A stretch of DNA of 64,000 nt from Novosphingobium sp. AAP83 (GCF_001295795.1 NZ_LJHY01000004.1:186001-250000); one strand, 5' to 3'. Counted from the first letter of the stretch, positions 44,370-54,775 are shown. Notes: a model not told the origin generated them from the sequence alone. Numbers and translations: made by a program.

Positions 44370-44572
44370 CGACCATCCGCTGCCAAAAAAAATCGCACGC
44401 TGTGATGCCAGCTTGCCGTAGCGTAAGCGCACGATTGACGCATTTGTGCGGGTTTGCGAGACTTTCCCTTAACGTAAAGTTGCACTAACACAGCCTCTAC
44501 AAGAGTCGCGACACTGCGCAAGGAGAGGTCATTGCAAGGTTATATCGCCCGCTTTTCGCGAGCGCTCGCCCG

Positions 44573-45367
44573 ATGAGCAGCGCCGCAACCCTGCCCGCCA
44601 TGGGCCACATCGGTGCCGGATTGACGCAAGTTGGCCCACGTTTCGTGGCCACAGGCGTCGACGGATGGCTGCAAGGCCGCACGATGTATGGCGGTGCTTC
44701 CACTTTTCTCGCCTATTGCGCCATCCGCCAAGCCATGCCTGATCTGCCTTCTTTGCGCGCGGGCCAAATCGGGTTTATTGCGCCGGTGGGTGCTGACGTG
44801 GAAATCGAGGTTTTAGTGCTGCGCCAAGGCAAAAATGTCAGCCAGGTCCAGACCGATCTGTATTGCGACGGATCGCTTGCTCATCGCGGAATGTGGGTGT
44901 TTGGCGGCGCACGGCCCGCCAATGGCGCTGTCGCTGCCAGCACATTGGCAGACATAGCCCTGTTTGAGGACGCAGCGCCCATCCCCAATTCCGATGGGCT
45001 GCACTTCATTCAAAACCTTGAAATGCGATATGGCAAAGCTGAGGGTGATGTGCGTCCCGGCGTGGTGCGCCGCTGGATCCGGCTGAAGAACCGAGATGGC
45101 CTTGATCCAATCGGAGAATTGGTTCTGCTTGCCGACGCTCTGCCGCCGGGCTCCTTACGCGAAATGGAACGACGAGGACCGATCAGTTCGATCAGCTGGG
45201 CCATCACCTTACTGGGCGATACGCCAACCACGCGCGATGGCTGGTGGCTGCTGGAAACAGCATCGAACCACATGGCCGAAGGGTTTGACAGCGAAACCCT
45301 GCGGATGTGGAACGCTGATGGTGTAGAAGTAATGCGCGGGCTGCAAAGCGTCGCGGTGTTTGGATGA
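44573..45367 (+). CDS. Acyl-CoA thioesterase, TesB-like double hotdog
   Basis: A 264-residue thioesterase-family protein. Two hotdog-fold halves can be recognised: the first with MYGGASTFLAYCAIRQAMPD and GQIGFIAPVGADVEIEV, the second with RWIRLKNRDGLDPIGELVLL and SSISWAITLLGD. It hydrolyses acyl-CoA; chain length cannot be inferred. It begins a plus-strand run of thioesterase, serine hydrolase, 3-hydroxyacyl-CoA dehydrogenase and thiolase, suggesting a fatty-acid or related acyl-CoA degradation operon. Confidence 0.8.
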   Translation: MSSAATLPAMGHIGAGLTQVGPRFVATGVDGWLQGRTMYGGASTFLAYCAIRQAMPDLPSLRAGQIGFIAPVGADVEIEVLVLRQGKNVSQVQTDLYCDGSLAHRGMWVFGGARPANGAVAASTLADIALFEDAAPIPNSDGLHFIQNLEMRYGKAEGDVRPGVVRRWIRLKNRDGLDPIGELVLLADALPPGSLREMERRGPISSISWAITLLGDTPTTRDGWWLLETASNHMAEGFDSETLRMWNADGVEVMRGLQSVAVFG

Positions 45368-45380
45368 TGGAACTGACCTG

Positions 45381-46613
45381 ATGACCCTTGCCGACCCTAC
45401 ATCGCTTGGCTTTGATAGCGCGCGCCTTGAACGTATCGGCGCGTTCCTGGATGCGGAATATGTCGCATCGGGCCGCTTGCCCGGCGTGGATGTGCTGGTG
45501 GCGCGCGATGGTAAGGCGGTTTATCGCCACACCTCCGGCCTTGCGCGCGCCGATGGCATGGCGATGGCTACCGACGGCATCTTCCGCATTGCATCGATGA
45601 CCAAGCCGCTGACGGCGGTGGCGTTCATGATGCTGGTGGAAGAAGGCAAAGTGGCGCTGGATGATCCGGTGACGAAAGTGGTGCCCGAATTTGCCAAGCT
45701 GGGCGTTTATACCGGTGGCGGCGGAGAGATGGACTTCTTTCCCGCAAAGCCTGCACCCGCGATGCGGATGGTCGATCTGCTCACGCACATGTCGGGGCTG
45801 ACATATGGCCTGCAGAACCGCACGAATGTGGACGCGGCTTATCGCAAAGGGCGGCTGGACGGGCATGCCAGCCTGCCCGGCAACGATCACTTCTTGGCCG
45901 AACTGGCCAAATTGCCGCTGGAGTTCGAGCCGGGACAGGGCTGGAACTATTCGGTGAGCAGCGATGTGCTGGGCGCGATTGTGGCGCGGCTTTCGGGCAT
46001 GAGCTTGAGGGAGTTCTTTGCCACGCGCATTTTTGGGCCGCTGGGCATGGTCGATACCGGCTTTCATTGCCCTGCTGACAAAGCGCACCGGTTGACCGAT
46101 GCCTGGGCTTATCGCGAGGGCGAGGCCCCGCTGTTGTTTGATCCGGCGGCAAAATCGAGCACCCTGCGCGAGCCGCGTTTTGAAAGCGGGGGCGGCGGGT
46201 TGCTGTCTACCACGGCAGATTACCACCGCTTTTGCCAGATGCTGGTGAACGGTGGCGGTGTGGATGGCGCGCGCATCATCAGCCCCAAGACGCTGCAATT
46301 GATGACCGCCAATCACCTGCCCGGCGGCGCAGACCTCACGCAAATCTCGCGGTCGTTGTTCAGCGAAGCGCATAATGCAGGCGCGGGGTTCGGCCTTGGT
46401 TTTGGCGTGACCATCGATCCGGCGCGCGCGCTGGTACCGGGGTCTGCCGGTGAGTTTTACTGGGGCGGAATCTTCTCGACCGCGTTCATGGTTGATCCGG
46501 TAGAGAAGCTGCACATGGTGTTCATGACGCAGCTTTACCCCTCGTTTGTTTACCCCATCCGGCGTCAGTTGAAGACGCTGATCTATAGCGCGCTGACCAC
46601 AAGCCGCGCCTGA
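45381..46613 (+). CDS. Beta-lactamase-family serine hydrolase (class C-like)
   Basis: A 410-residue penicillin-binding-protein-fold hydrolase without a signal peptide, so probably cytoplasmic and esterase-like. The catalytic S-x-x-K is in [12 protein letters not shown], the Tyr motif Y-S-V is in [12 protein letters not shown], and a third motif near [11 protein letters not shown] replaces the KTG box, as in EstB-type esterases. It sits between thioesterase and beta-oxidation genes. ATG 45381 is chosen; TTG 45360 would overlap the thioesterase. Confidence 0.88.
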   Translation: MTLADPTSLGFDSARLERIGAFLDAEYVASGRLPGVDVLVARDGKAVYRHTSGLARADGMAMATDGIFRIASMTKPLTAVAFMMLVEEGKVALDDPVTKVVPEFAKLGVYTGGGGEMDFFPAKPAPAMRMVDLLTHMSGLTYGLQNRTNVDAAYRKGRLDGHASLPGNDHFLAELAKLPLEFEPGQGWNYSVSSDVLGAIVARLSGMSLREFFATRIFGPLGMVDTGFHCPADKAHRLTDAWAYREGEAPLLFDPAAKSSTLREPRFESGGGGLLSTTADYHRFCQMLVNGGGVDGARIISPKTLQLMTANHLPGGADLTQISRSLFSEAHNAGAGFGLGFGVTIDPARALVPGSAGEFYWGGIFSTAFMVDPVEKLHMVFMTQLYPSFVYPIRRQLKTLIYSALTTSRA

Positions 46614-46627
46614 ACTGGAGAGAGCCG

Positions 46628-47899
46628 ATGTCTGATGCGATACCCGGTGCCAAAGAGCATATCGATGCCGCGCGCAAACTGGCCGCGACGATTGAAGATA
46701 TTCCTGCCGATACCGCGCTGCTGCCTATCGCCCGCGTTGGCGTAATCGGGGCTGGCACGATGGGCGGCGGGATCACGATGAATTTCCTGTCGGCGGGCAT
46801 TCCCGTGACCATCGTGGAAATGACGCAAGAGGCGCTGGATCGCGGTGTGGCGACGATGGGCAAAAATTACGAGAACACCGTCAAGCGGGGGAAGATGGAG
46901 GCGGCTGATGCGCAGGCCGCGATGGCGCGGTTGACGCCGACGCTGGATTTTGGCGCTTTGGCCGAGGCCGACCTGATCATCGAGGCCGTCTATGAGAGCA
47001 TGGACGTGAAGAAAGACGTGTTCGGCAAGCTCGACAAGGTGGCGAAAGCGGGTGCAATTTTGGCGTCTAACACCAGTTATCTGGATGTGAACGCCATTGC
47101 GGCTGCAACGAACCGCCCCGAAGCGGTGCTGGGCATGCACTTCTTTTCGCCCGCCAATGTGATGAAGCTGCTCGAAGTGGTGCGCGGTGCAAAGACGGGC
47201 CACGCGCAACTGGCGACGGTCATGGCGCTGTCGGTGAAGATCGGCAAAGTGCCGGTCGTTTCGGGCGTATGCCATGGCTTTATCGGCAACCGCATGCTCA
47301 GCCCGCGTCAGGATCAGGCGCTGGCGCTGATCATGGAAGGCGCGAATTACTGGGACGTGGACGAGGCGCTGCTCGAATTCGGCTTCCCGATGGGGCCGTG
47401 GCAGATGGCCGATCTGGCGGGCCTCGACATCGGCTGGCACCGCGATCCTGCGCGGATTGAATCAGTGCGCGATGCGCTGTGCGCGGCGGGCCGTTGGGGA
47501 CAGAAGACCAAGAAGGGCTTCTATGACTATGACGACAACCGCCAGCGCAGCCCTTCGGATGAGGTGAAGGCGATCATCGCGCAATTCGCCGCAAAGGAAG
47601 GCCAGAAGACCGGGAGGCCGCAGCGCGAGATCGGCAAGGACGAGATCCGCGAACGCCTGCTCTATCCGATGATCAACGAAGGCGCGATGATCCTTGATGA
47701 GGGCATTTCGCAACGGGCGAGCGACATCGATACGGTGTGGCTCAACGGCTATGGCTGGCCAGCATGGACCGGCGGGCCGATGTTCTGGGCCGACCATATC
47801 GGCCCCGATACCGTTGCCGCCGGCCTGACAAAGCACGGCCTGCCCGTGGCCCCGCTGCTGGCGCGCAAAGCGGCGGCTGGCGAAAAGTTCAACGCCTGA
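46628..47899 (+). CDS. 3-hydroxyacyl-CoA dehydrogenase
   Basis: A 423-residue monofunctional dehydrogenase, without the enoyl-CoA hydratase half of FadB. An N-terminal extension of about 35 residues precedes the NAD domain [12 protein letters not shown]. The catalytic His/Glu pair is in [18 protein letters not shown]. Two C-terminal helical domains follow ([32 protein letters not shown]). It oxidises 3-hydroxyacyl-CoA with NAD. It is 22 bases before thiolase. Confidence 0.92.
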   Translation: MSDAIPGAKEHIDAARKLAATIEDIPADTALLPIARVGVIGAGTMGGGITMNFLSAGIPVTIVEMTQEALDRGVATMGKNYENTVKRGKMEAADAQAAMARLTPTLDFGALAEADLIIEAVYESMDVKKDVFGKLDKVAKAGAILASNTSYLDVNAIAAATNRPEAVLGMHFFSPANVMKLLEVVRGAKTGHAQLATVMALSVKIGKVPVVSGVCHGFIGNRMLSPRQDQALALIMEGANYWDVDEALLEFGFPMGPWQMADLAGLDIGWHRDPARIESVRDALCAAGRWGQKTKKGFYDYDDNRQRSPSDEVKAIIAQFAAKEGQKTGRPQREIGKDEIRERLLYPMINEGAMILDEGISQRASDIDTVWLNGYGWPAWTGGPMFWADHIGPDTVAAGLTKHGLPVAPLLARKAAAGEKFNA

Positions 47900-47920
47900 T
47901 CCAACCCGTTTCGAGGAGTT

Positions 47921-49102
47921 ATGACAATGCGTGACGCCGTAATCGTATCCGCCGCCCGTACCCCGATTGGCCGTGCCTACAAGGGCGCGTTCAATGCAAC
48001 GCAGGGGGCATCGCTGGGCGCGCTATCGCTGCAAGCCGCGGTTGCCCGCGCCGGGATCGATCCTGCCGAAGTGGACGACGTGCTGTGGGGCAGCGCGCTG
48101 CAACAGGGTGAGCAGGCCGCCAATATCGCACGTCTGGTGGCGCTGAAGGCAGGCCTGCCGGTGACCACATCGGGTATGAGCATGGACCGCCAGTGCTCGT
48201 CAGGCCTGATGACGATTGCCACCGCCGCTAAGCAGGTGATTGTCGACCGCATGGACGTGGTGGCCGCAGGCGGTCAAGAATCGATCAGTCTGGTGCAGAC
48301 CAAAGAGCTGCGCATGGCGTTCGACCCCAGCCTGATTGCCATGCACAAGGCGATCTACATGCCGATGCTGCAAACCGCCGAAGTGGTCGGCAAACGCTAT
48401 GCCATCAGCCGCGAGGCTTGTGACGAATACGCGTTCCAATCGCAAATGCGCACGGCAGCGGCGCAAGCGGCAGGCAAGTTCGATGATGAGATCGTGGGCG
48501 TCGATGCCAAGATGGGCGTGCAGAACAAGGAGACCGGCGAGGTCACCTTCCAGGATGTCCACCTGACCAAGGACGAAGGCAACCGCCCTTCGACCACGCT
48601 GGAAAGCCTGACCGCGTTGAAGCCCGTAATCGAAGGCGGGCTTGTGACGGCGGGCAACGCCAGCCAGCTTTCCGATGGTTCCGCAGCTGTGGTGGTGATG
48701 GAAGCCGCACTTGCCGCCAAGCGCGGGCTGGCACCGCTGGGCCGCTATGTAGGCATGGCCGTGGCCGGGACCGAGCCGGACGAAATGGGCATCGGCCCGG
48801 TCTTTGCGATCCCCAAGCTGCTTTCACGCTTTGGCCTGAACATGGCCGACATCGGGCTGTGGGAACTGAACGAGGCCTTCGCGGTGCAAGTGCTGTACTG
48901 CCGCGACAAGCTGGGCATTCCGAACGAGCTGCTGAACGTGAATGGCGGCGCCATTTCCATCGGGCATCCTTATGGCATGACCGGCGCGCGCGGCGTGATG
49001 CACGCGCTGATCGAAGGCAAGCGCCGGGGTGCAAAGTATGTGGTCGTGACGATGTGCGTTGGCGGCGGCATGGGTGCGGCGGGGCTGTTCGAGGTTCTTT
49101 GA
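47921..49102 (+). CDS. Acetyl-CoA acyltransferase (thiolase)
   Basis: A 393-residue thiolase that cleaves 3-ketoacyl-CoA. The nucleophilic Cys is in [13 protein letters not shown], the active-site His in [16 protein letters not shown] and the second Cys in [14 protein letters not shown]. Opening [19 protein letters not shown] is typical of degradative FadA-type thiolases. GAGGAG lies just upstream of the ATG. Together with the previous gene it forms the last two steps of beta-oxidation. Confidence 0.93.
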   Translation: MTMRDAVIVSAARTPIGRAYKGAFNATQGASLGALSLQAAVARAGIDPAEVDDVLWGSALQQGEQAANIARLVALKAGLPVTTSGMSMDRQCSSGLMTIATAAKQVIVDRMDVVAAGGQESISLVQTKELRMAFDPSLIAMHKAIYMPMLQTAEVVGKRYAISREACDEYAFQSQMRTAAAQAAGKFDDEIVGVDAKMGVQNKETGEVTFQDVHLTKDEGNRPSTTLESLTALKPVIEGGLVTAGNASQLSDGSAAVVVMEAALAAKRGLAPLGRYVGMAVAGTEPDEMGIGPVFAIPKLLSRFGLNMADIGLWELNEAFAVQVLYCRDKLGIPNELLNVNGGAISIGHPYGMTGARGVMHALIEGKRRGAKYVVVTMCVGGGMGAAGLFEVL

Positions 49103-49143
49103 GTTTGGTGGCTGCGGGATAGGTCGGGAAAGCCCACCCCCGA

Positions 49144-49207
49144 CCACTCCCGCTTGCGGGAGGGGGGAAGAAGCGGTCCGCAAAACCACTCCCGCTTGCG
49201 GGAGGGG
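49144..49207. repeat. Two copies of a CTCCCG-CTTG-CGGGAG palindrome
   Basis: accactcccgcttgcgggag occurs at 49144-49163 and again at 49186-49205, each followed by gggg. Related palindromes lie at 54666 and 54755. They are short REP-like elements between genes; the tandem pair follows the thiolase stop and may act as a terminator or RNA-stabilising hairpin. The rest of 49103-49297 has no gene. Confidence 0.65.
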
Positions 49208-49297
49208 AGCGAGACTTAGGTCACGCAGTGGCCTTAGTCGCAGCGGTGTGGGCAAGCCGCACTTGCCCAAAACCGCCACCGCGCCTACCCTTTCCCG

Positions 49298-50032
49298 ATG
49301 GATGACAGCGAAAGAAGCTGGCCGCAGGCCGGGCGCGAAAGACTGATTTACCCATCGCCCGTAGGCTGGGTGGGCACCGACTTTGTCGACAACGAGGCCG
49401 AGTTGTTGCAGAGCTTGAACCCGAAAACCGTGATGATGATGGGCGACAATCCCGCCCTGCCGCGCATGCCCGAGCGGCCCCGCCTGCTCGATTTCTTCCG
49501 CTGCCGCTTTGGCGATATCACCGTGCGGCACCTTTTGGTCAGCGCCAAGCGCGCGCTGGATGATGGCCTGCCCGAAAAGGTGGTGCTCGCCTGTTTGCTG
49601 CACGACATTTCCAACGGCTGCCTTGTGCGCTCCGACCACGGATATTGGAGCGCGCAACTGATCGCGCCTTATGTCGATCCCGAAGTGGCCTTTGCGGTGA
49701 AGTACCATCAGGCGCTGCGATATGTGCCCGATGAAAGCGTCGGCTATGCCTATCCGGAAAGCTACCACAAGTTCTTCGGGCCTGATTACGAAGTGCCCGA
49801 ATACCTGCTGCGCGATGCCGAATATGCCAAGACCCACGAATGGTACATGACCGCGCGGCAGGTCACGCTTTACGACACCTACTTCTTCGACGACTTTCCG
49901 GTGGTGGACCCGGAAGAACTGGCAAGCGTGATCGCAAGGAATTTCAAGGAGCCGGAGGAAGGGCTGGGCTTTGACGGATCACCGACCGCACACATGTGGC
50001 GCACGATGATCTGGCCGAATAACTTTTTGTGA
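49298..50032 (+). CDS. HD-domain protein
   Basis: A 244-residue metal-dependent phosphohydrolase-fold protein. The HD core contains TVRHLLVSAKRAL (first His), ACLLHDISNGC (His-Asp) and AFAVKYHQALRY (third His). A C-terminal part rich in aromatic and acidic residues follows (YDTYFFDDFPVVDPEEL). Substrate unknown; related proteins are annotated as HD hydrolases of small phosphorylated compounds. Monocistronic. Confidence 0.8.
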   Translation: MDDSERSWPQAGRERLIYPSPVGWVGTDFVDNEAELLQSLNPKTVMMMGDNPALPRMPERPRLLDFFRCRFGDITVRHLLVSAKRALDDGLPEKVVLACLLHDISNGCLVRSDHGYWSAQLIAPYVDPEVAFAVKYHQALRYVPDESVGYAYPESYHKFFGPDYEVPEYLLRDAEYAKTHEWYMTARQVTLYDTYFFDDFPVVDPEELASVIARNFKEPEEGLGFDGSPTAHMWRTMIWPNNFL

Positions 50033-50150
50033 GGGGTGTGCTTGAGAAACGGCGGATATTCGCGATTTCCGTTTAAAGGCTGCCTGTCGGGAAACGACCC
50101 CATATCGGTCGTTCAGCCTAGTGAAATACAACCCTGATAAGTGGCGCAAA

Positions 50151-50579
50151 ATGCCGAAACTCACCTTCACTCTGCTCGCATATTTTTTGGCAGTTTCTGC
50201 CCCTGACAGCGCTCAGCATAAAAGTTTTCAATTTGACTACGCAAGAGATGTTAAAAAAGTTGCCTCACTTTTAGAGAGTATTCTCGAAGGAAATGCCGCC
50301 CTTGATGCGATTAAATTTGAAGCCCAGACCGGAAGTGTCTCTTTAAATTCGTCCGAGTTTATTAGATTTTCTCTCGAGTGCCCCATTTCGCGGATCGATA
50401 TTCTGTCGTTCTCCGACACTCGACAGCCAATTTTCGTATGGTGGGACTGTACTGATTATCGCCTACACAATAGCCCACAATTAGGCGATCTGCGAAGCGC
50501 GAGCTTTTGGTTCAAAGATACGGAAATTTCGCTCGTCAAATTCGGAACCGCTCAGGTCGTGTCTGTAGGTTCAAAGTAA
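50151..50579 (+). CDS. Secreted hypothetical protein with atypical base use
   Basis: A 142-residue protein with a likely signal peptide (MPKLTFTLLAYFLAVSAPDS, cut after Ala-Gln). The mature part is a small, probably beta-rich domain (AQTGSVSLNSSEFIRFSL; ASFWFKDTEISLVKFG) with two Cys in ECPIS and WDCTD that could pair. I do not recognise a family. Codons are AT-richer than the neighbours and an IS remnant follows, pointing to transfer. Confidence 0.5.
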   Translation: MPKLTFTLLAYFLAVSAPDSAQHKSFQFDYARDVKKVASLLESILEGNAALDAIKFEAQTGSVSLNSSEFIRFSLECPISRIDILSFSDTRQPIFVWWDCTDYRLHNSPQLGDLRSASFWFKDTEISLVKFGTAQVVSVGSK

Positions 50580-50679
50580 AGCAAGCAGCGAAGAAACTGC
50601 TGAAAGTCGCCCTTCCGAAATCCACCCACTTCCTGTCATTCAACACAGACGAGCCTTTCCCTAAAAGCTGCCGTCCTCG

Positions 50680-50960
50680 TCATCGTCGCCCCGGGCTGAT
50701 GGCAGGCCGCCGCGATCGGTCACCAAGACCTGCCACTCCCCCCTCGCGATACCGATCCAGCCACTTGTAGCCGATGCTCGGGCTGATCCCGAAACGTCGA
50801 CACAACTCCCGACGGTTCGCACCCTCTGTCAGCGCAAGCCGACAAAACTCCTCACGCTCCATCACACGCGAACACTCCCTGAACGGCATGGCTCTCCTCC
50901 ATGCCAAAAGTGTCCACCATGTCACCGAACAAACGTCTACGATGTCTCCGGTCTATACAG
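50680..50960 (-). mobile_element. IS481-family insertion sequence remnant
   Basis: The minus frame 50680-50889 encodes only the N-terminal helix-turn-helix of an IS481-type transposase: MEREEFCRLALTEGANRREL, then CRRFGISPSIGYKWLDRYRE and GLGDRSRRP. The catalytic DDE domain (roughly 250 further residues) is absent. Upstream, tgtccaccatgtcaccgaac and tacgatgtctccggtctata (to 50960) are the typical left end of such elements. The element was cut off at 50680. Confidence 0.7.
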
Positions 50961-51055
50961 CTTGACCCGGGGTGACGGTGGAGAGGGGCGGTGATAGTGG
51001 GGGAGCGGGTGTGTGCCGTCAGTGGGCGTGGAGTGCGGCGTTGGGGGGCGCAGGG

Positions 51056-51448
51056 TTAGGAGACCCCTGCTTCGACCTTTCCGGCATGGCCGGCAAAGCC
51101 TTGGAGGCCTAGCCACCATTGCAGGGCGATAACGCCGCCCTTGGCGGGTTGAAGCAGGGCTACCAGCAGCGCCACGGCCATGACCGCGACGATCAGCATC
51201 ATTGCCCAGCCCGGCAGCGCGGTGTGGAGGCCGAGTTCGATGATGACCGGGGCCATGATATGGCCCGTGAGCAGGATCGAAATGTAGGGCGGGAAATCGT
51301 CTGCGGCGTGGAGTGTCCAGTTTTGGCCGCAGCGGCGGCAGCGTGTCGCAGGTTTCAAAAACTTCGCGAACAAGTGGGTTTCGCCGCAGCGAGGGCATTT
51401 GCCTTTGATGCCGCGCCTCAGCGCCGCGCCCAGCCCTTGCGGGAGCAT
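51056..51448 (-). CDS. DUF983 protein: zinc ribbon plus two-helix membrane domain
   Basis: A 130-residue protein. N-terminal CPRCGETHLF and CRRCGQNWTLH form a four-Cys zinc ribbon (residues 18-45). Two transmembrane helices follow (about 54-72, ISILLTGHIMAPVIIELGL, and 80-98). DUF983 is mostly alphaproteobacterial and of unknown function, sometimes near cytochrome oxidase assembly genes. Forty-four bases downstream of der. Confidence 0.85.
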   Translation of the reverse strand: MLPQGLGAALRRGIKGKCPRCGETHLFAKFLKPATRCRRCGQNWTLHAADDFPPYISILLTGHIMAPVIIELGLHTALPGWAMMLIVAVMAVALLVALLQPAKGGVIALQWWLGLQGFAGHAGKVEAGVS

Positions 51449-51492
51449 AGCGCGGTGTAGCGGGAGGGCGGCGTTGGGAATTTTGCGGTGCC

Positions 51493-52881
51493 TTATGTTT
51501 TGGCGAACGGGTTTTTGGGGCTGCGCAGGGTCAGGCGGATCGGCACGGCATCGAAGCCGAGTTCGCGGCGCATGCCGTTGATCAGATAGCGCCGGTAGCT
51601 TTCGGGCAATTGATCGAGGCGGGTGCCGAACAAGACGAAGCCGGGGGGGCGCGTTTTGGCCTGCGTGATATAGCGCAGCTTGATGCGGCGGCCACCGGGC
51701 GCGGGCGGCGGATTGGCGGCGAGCGCATCATCGAACCAGCGGTTAAGCGCGGCGGTGGGCACGCGCTTTGACCATGCGGCGCGAATTTCGAACGCGGCGG
51801 AGAGCATCTCATCAAGGCCCTTGCCGGTGCGGCCCGAGATCGCCAGCAGCGGCACCCCGCGCACTTGCGCCAAGCCATCTTCCAATGCGGCGCGGATGCC
51901 CTGGAACAGGCCCGAGGGATCTTCGGCGATGTCCCACTTGTTGATGCAGATCATCAGCGCGCGGCCTTCTTCGAGCACCATCGAGGCGATCTTGAGATCC
52001 TGATGTTCCAGCCCGCGCGTGGAATCGAGCATCAGCACGACGACTTCGGCAAAATCGATGGCGTGGCGCGCATCGGCGACCGACATCTTTTCAAGCTTAT
52101 CGACCACGTTCGATTTTTTGCGCATGCCCGCCGTATCGATCAGGCGGACGGGGCGATAGCCTTCGCGTTTGGGATCAAACCACTGCCAGTCAATCGCAAT
52201 CGAATCGCGCGTGATGCCCGCTTCCGGCCCGGTCAGCAGACGGTCTTCGCCGAGCATCTTGTTGATCAGCGTGGATTTGCCCGCGTTCGGGCGGCCCACG
52301 ATGGCGAGTTTGAGGACCGATTCAGGATCGAATTCCTCTTCGTCATCAAGCGAGAGGATGTCGTCATCGTCCGCTTCGGATTGCTTGGCCTCGATCAGCG
52401 GGCGCAGCGCTTCGAACAGATCGGCAAGGCCCTGCCCGTGTTCTGCCGAGAACGCGATGGGTTCACCAAAGCCCAAAGAAAACGCCTCAAAAATGCCCGG
52501 ATCGCCCTGACGGCCTTCGGCCTTGTTGGCCATAAGCACGATGGGCACGCGGTTCTGGCGCAGATAGCGGGCGATTTCCTCATCCAGCGGGGTGATTCCG
52601 GCGCGCGCATCGATCACGAACAGCGCAACGTCTGCGCCGATCAGTGAGGCTTCGGTTTGCTTGCGCATCCGGCCCGGCAGGGTTTCGGGATCGGTATCTT
52701 CCCAGCCTGCGGTATCGACAATGGTGAAATCGAGGCCGAGCAGCGTGGCATCGCCAAAGCGGCGGTCCCGCGTGACGCCGGGCTGATCATCGACCAGCGC
52801 GAGTTTTTTGCCGACGAGTCGGTTGAAAATGGTGGACTTGCCCACGTTGGGGCGTCCGATAATGATAACTTGTGGGCGCAT
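51493..52881 (-). CDS. der: Ribosome biogenesis GTPase Der
   Basis: A 462-residue protein with two consecutive G domains, needed for 50S assembly. P-loops are GRPNVGKSTIFNRL (near residue 8) and GRPNAGKSTLINKM (near residue 190). Switch motifs are VDTAGWEDTD and IDTAGMRKKS; base-recognition motifs are MANKAEG and INKWDIA. A KH-like domain (PPGFVLFGTRLDQLPESYRR) ends the protein. Start ATG 52881 gives the canonical opening. Confidence 0.96.
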   Translation of the reverse strand: MRPQVIIIGRPNVGKSTIFNRLVGKKLALVDDQPGVTRDRRFGDATLLGLDFTIVDTAGWEDTDPETLPGRMRKQTEASLIGADVALFVIDARAGITPLDEEIARYLRQNRVPIVLMANKAEGRQGDPGIFEAFSLGFGEPIAFSAEHGQGLADLFEALRPLIEAKQSEADDDDILSLDDEEEFDPESVLKLAIVGRPNAGKSTLINKMLGEDRLLTGPEAGITRDSIAIDWQWFDPKREGYRPVRLIDTAGMRKKSNVVDKLEKMSVADARHAIDFAEVVVLMLDSTRGLEHQDLKIASMVLEEGRALMICINKWDIAEDPSGLFQGIRAALEDGLAQVRGVPLLAISGRTGKGLDEMLSAAFEIRAAWSKRVPTAALNRWFDDALAANPPPAPGGRRIKLRYITQAKTRPPGFVLFGTRLDQLPESYRRYLINGMRRELGFDAVPIRLTLRSPKNPFAKT

Positions 52882-53006
52882 AGACCTCCCGTGGCTGTTC
52901 CGGCGCGTGAACGCAAGAGCGCCTTTTAAGTCCGGAAGTTTGATTAGTCCCAAATTAACCATTGGTCTAAGTGTCACTATAACCCTAGCGGCACATAATT
53001 GCCGGG

Positions 53007-53780
53007 ATGAGTAGAAAGTTTGTCCCTGTTGCCGTCTTATGTGGCTTCTCCCTTTTCGGGAGCGGGACCTATGCTGCTGAAATCAATAAGGCCGCGCGGT
53101 TTGATGCGCCTTCGGACAGGAGCGGCGAGGAATTGCCGTACCTGCAATGCGTGCCTTATGCCCGCGCTGTTAGCGGCATCCGCATTTTTGGCGATGCATT
53201 AACGTGGTGGGGGCAGGCCGAGGGCCGCTATGCCCGTGGGAACCGCCCGAAAGTGGGCGCGGTGATGAGCTTCCGCCCGCATGGTCGCATGGAATTGGGC
53301 CATGTTGCCGCCGTTAGCCGCATTATCGATTCGCGCAATGTGCTGCTGCGCCACGCCAATTGGTCTGAAATTGACGGGCGGCGCGGGCAGATCGAGGACA
53401 ATGTGCGCGCGGTGGACGTATCGCCGGATAACGACTGGAGCCAGGTGCGCGTGTGGTATGCGCCGATTGGCAATCTGGGCACGACGGCGTGGCCGGTCAA
53501 CGGGTTCATCTATCCTGACAAGCCCGGACGGGCTGAACGGCTGTCAGTGCTTTCATCCAGTGGCAGCGTGCAGAAGGCGAAAGCGAGCGAAACGCCGGTA
53601 TCGCGAATCGGGGCGGACTTCTTGCGCGGCATCCGGCCAGAGGCCTCTGCACCGGCCACAAAGATCCACGGCACATTAACCTTTGGTAGTGGTAAAAAGT
53701 TACCGCAGCCACCTGCGCGGATTAAACCTGCGCTGGCTGATGACCCGATTGGCACGATCATCGCCAGTCGCACGAAATAA
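53007..53780 (+). CDS. CHAP-domain secreted amidase/peptidase
   Basis: A 257-residue protein with signal peptide (to about residue 24) and a CHAP domain: catalytic Cys48 in LPYLQCVPYAR, His99 in MELGHVAAV, and supporting residues in LLRHANWSEIDG. CHAP enzymes cleave peptidoglycan cross-bridges or stems. The C-terminal third (from about residue 170) is a Pro/Ala-rich tail. Monocistronic and divergent from der. Confidence 0.88.
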   Translation: MSRKFVPVAVLCGFSLFGSGTYAAEINKAARFDAPSDRSGEELPYLQCVPYARAVSGIRIFGDALTWWGQAEGRYARGNRPKVGAVMSFRPHGRMELGHVAAVSRIIDSRNVLLRHANWSEIDGRRGQIEDNVRAVDVSPDNDWSQVRVWYAPIGNLGTTAWPVNGFIYPDKPGRAERLSVLSSSGSVQKAKASETPVSRIGADFLRGIRPEASAPATKIHGTLTFGSGKKLPQPPARIKPALADDPIGTIIASRTK

Positions 53781-53786
53781 CGCCGA

Positions 53787-54656
53787 TTACAACGTTTTGA
53801 TGATGGCCGAGAAATCAAGACCTGCGTTACCGGCATCAGCAAAGGCGGAGTAAAGCTCTTCCGCGCGCGCGCCCATTGGCACTTGGGCACCGGCATCGGC
53901 AGCGGCAGCCATCGCCAGCTTCAAATCCTTGAGCATGAGAGCGGTGGCAAAGCCGCCTTGATAATCGTTGTCAGCCGGGCTTTGCGGTCCGACGCCGGGG
54001 ACGGGGCAATAGGCGGTCATCGACCAGCACTGGCCCGAGGCTTTGGACGAGATATCATAGAAGGTTTGCAGATCGAGGCCGAGCTTTTCAGCCATGGCGA
54101 AGGTTTCGCAGGTGGCAACCATCGACGCACCGAGCAGCATGTTGTTGCAGATCTTGGCAGCTTGGCCCGCGCCGCTGGCGCCTGCATGGATCACGGCCTT
54201 GCCCATGGCCGAAAGGATCGGTTCGGCGCGGGCGAAGGCTTCGTCGCTGCCGCCGACCATGAAGGTGAGCGTGCCGCCATTGGCCGCAGCGATTCCGCCC
54301 GATACCGGCGCATCGACCATGGCATAACCGGCGGCGGCGGCAGAGGCAGCCACTTCGCGCGCGGTGGCGACATCAATGGTGGAGCAATCGAGCAGCAGGG
54401 CGGTGACAGGGGCCTGGCCGATCACATCAGCGGCATAGACCGACTTTACGATCGCGCCATTGGGCAGCATCGACACGACGGCATCGGCACCCTGCACCGC
54501 CTCCTTGACCGAGGTATAAGTGGTGCAGCCGCTTTCAGCCGCGCGGGTGAGCGCGGCTTCGGCAAGATCGAAAGCGTGGACATCGTGGCCCGCCTTCACA
54601 AGGTTTGCGGCCATGCCGCCGCCCATATTGCCAAGGCCGATGAATGCGATTTTCAT
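53787..54656 (-). CDS. mmsB: 3-hydroxyisobutyrate dehydrogenase
   Basis: A 289-residue beta-hydroxyacid dehydrogenase that oxidises 3-hydroxyisobutyrate to methylmalonate semialdehyde in valine degradation. The NAD loop is AFIGLGNMGGGMAANL, the substrate-site sequence is VDAPVSGGIAAANGGTLTFM, and the catalytic Lys is in AGQAAKICNNMLL. Last gene of the valine operon, after a repeat element. ATG 54656 is taken. Confidence 0.93.
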   Translation of the reverse strand: MKIAFIGLGNMGGGMAANLVKAGHDVHAFDLAEAALTRAAESGCTTYTSVKEAVQGADAVVSMLPNGAIVKSVYAADVIGQAPVTALLLDCSTIDVATAREVAASAAAAGYAMVDAPVSGGIAAANGGTLTFMVGGSDEAFARAEPILSAMGKAVIHAGASGAGQAAKICNNMLLGASMVATCETFAMAEKLGLDLQTFYDISSKASGQCWSMTAYCPVPGVGPQSPADNDYQGGFATALMLKDLKLAMAAAADAGAQVPMGARAEELYSAFADAGNAGLDFSAIIKTL

Positions 54657-54661
54657 TGTGA

Positions 54662-54775
54662 ATCTCCCCTCCCGCTTGCGGTAGAGGCCATGGGAGGGCC
54701 TGTTCCCGATCGGTGGTTTGTTGCCGAGGGCCAACATGCCCTCCCCTAACCCCTCCCGTAAACGGGAGGGGGACT
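54662..54775. repeat. Palindromic repeats between echA-like gene and mmsB
   Basis: cccctcccgcttgcggtaga (54665-54684) and cccctcccgtaaacgggagg (54750-54772) belong to the same CTCCCG...CGGGAG family as at 49144-49207. They face each other across about 60 bases, allowing a larger fold, and lie inside the operon. Confidence 0.6.
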
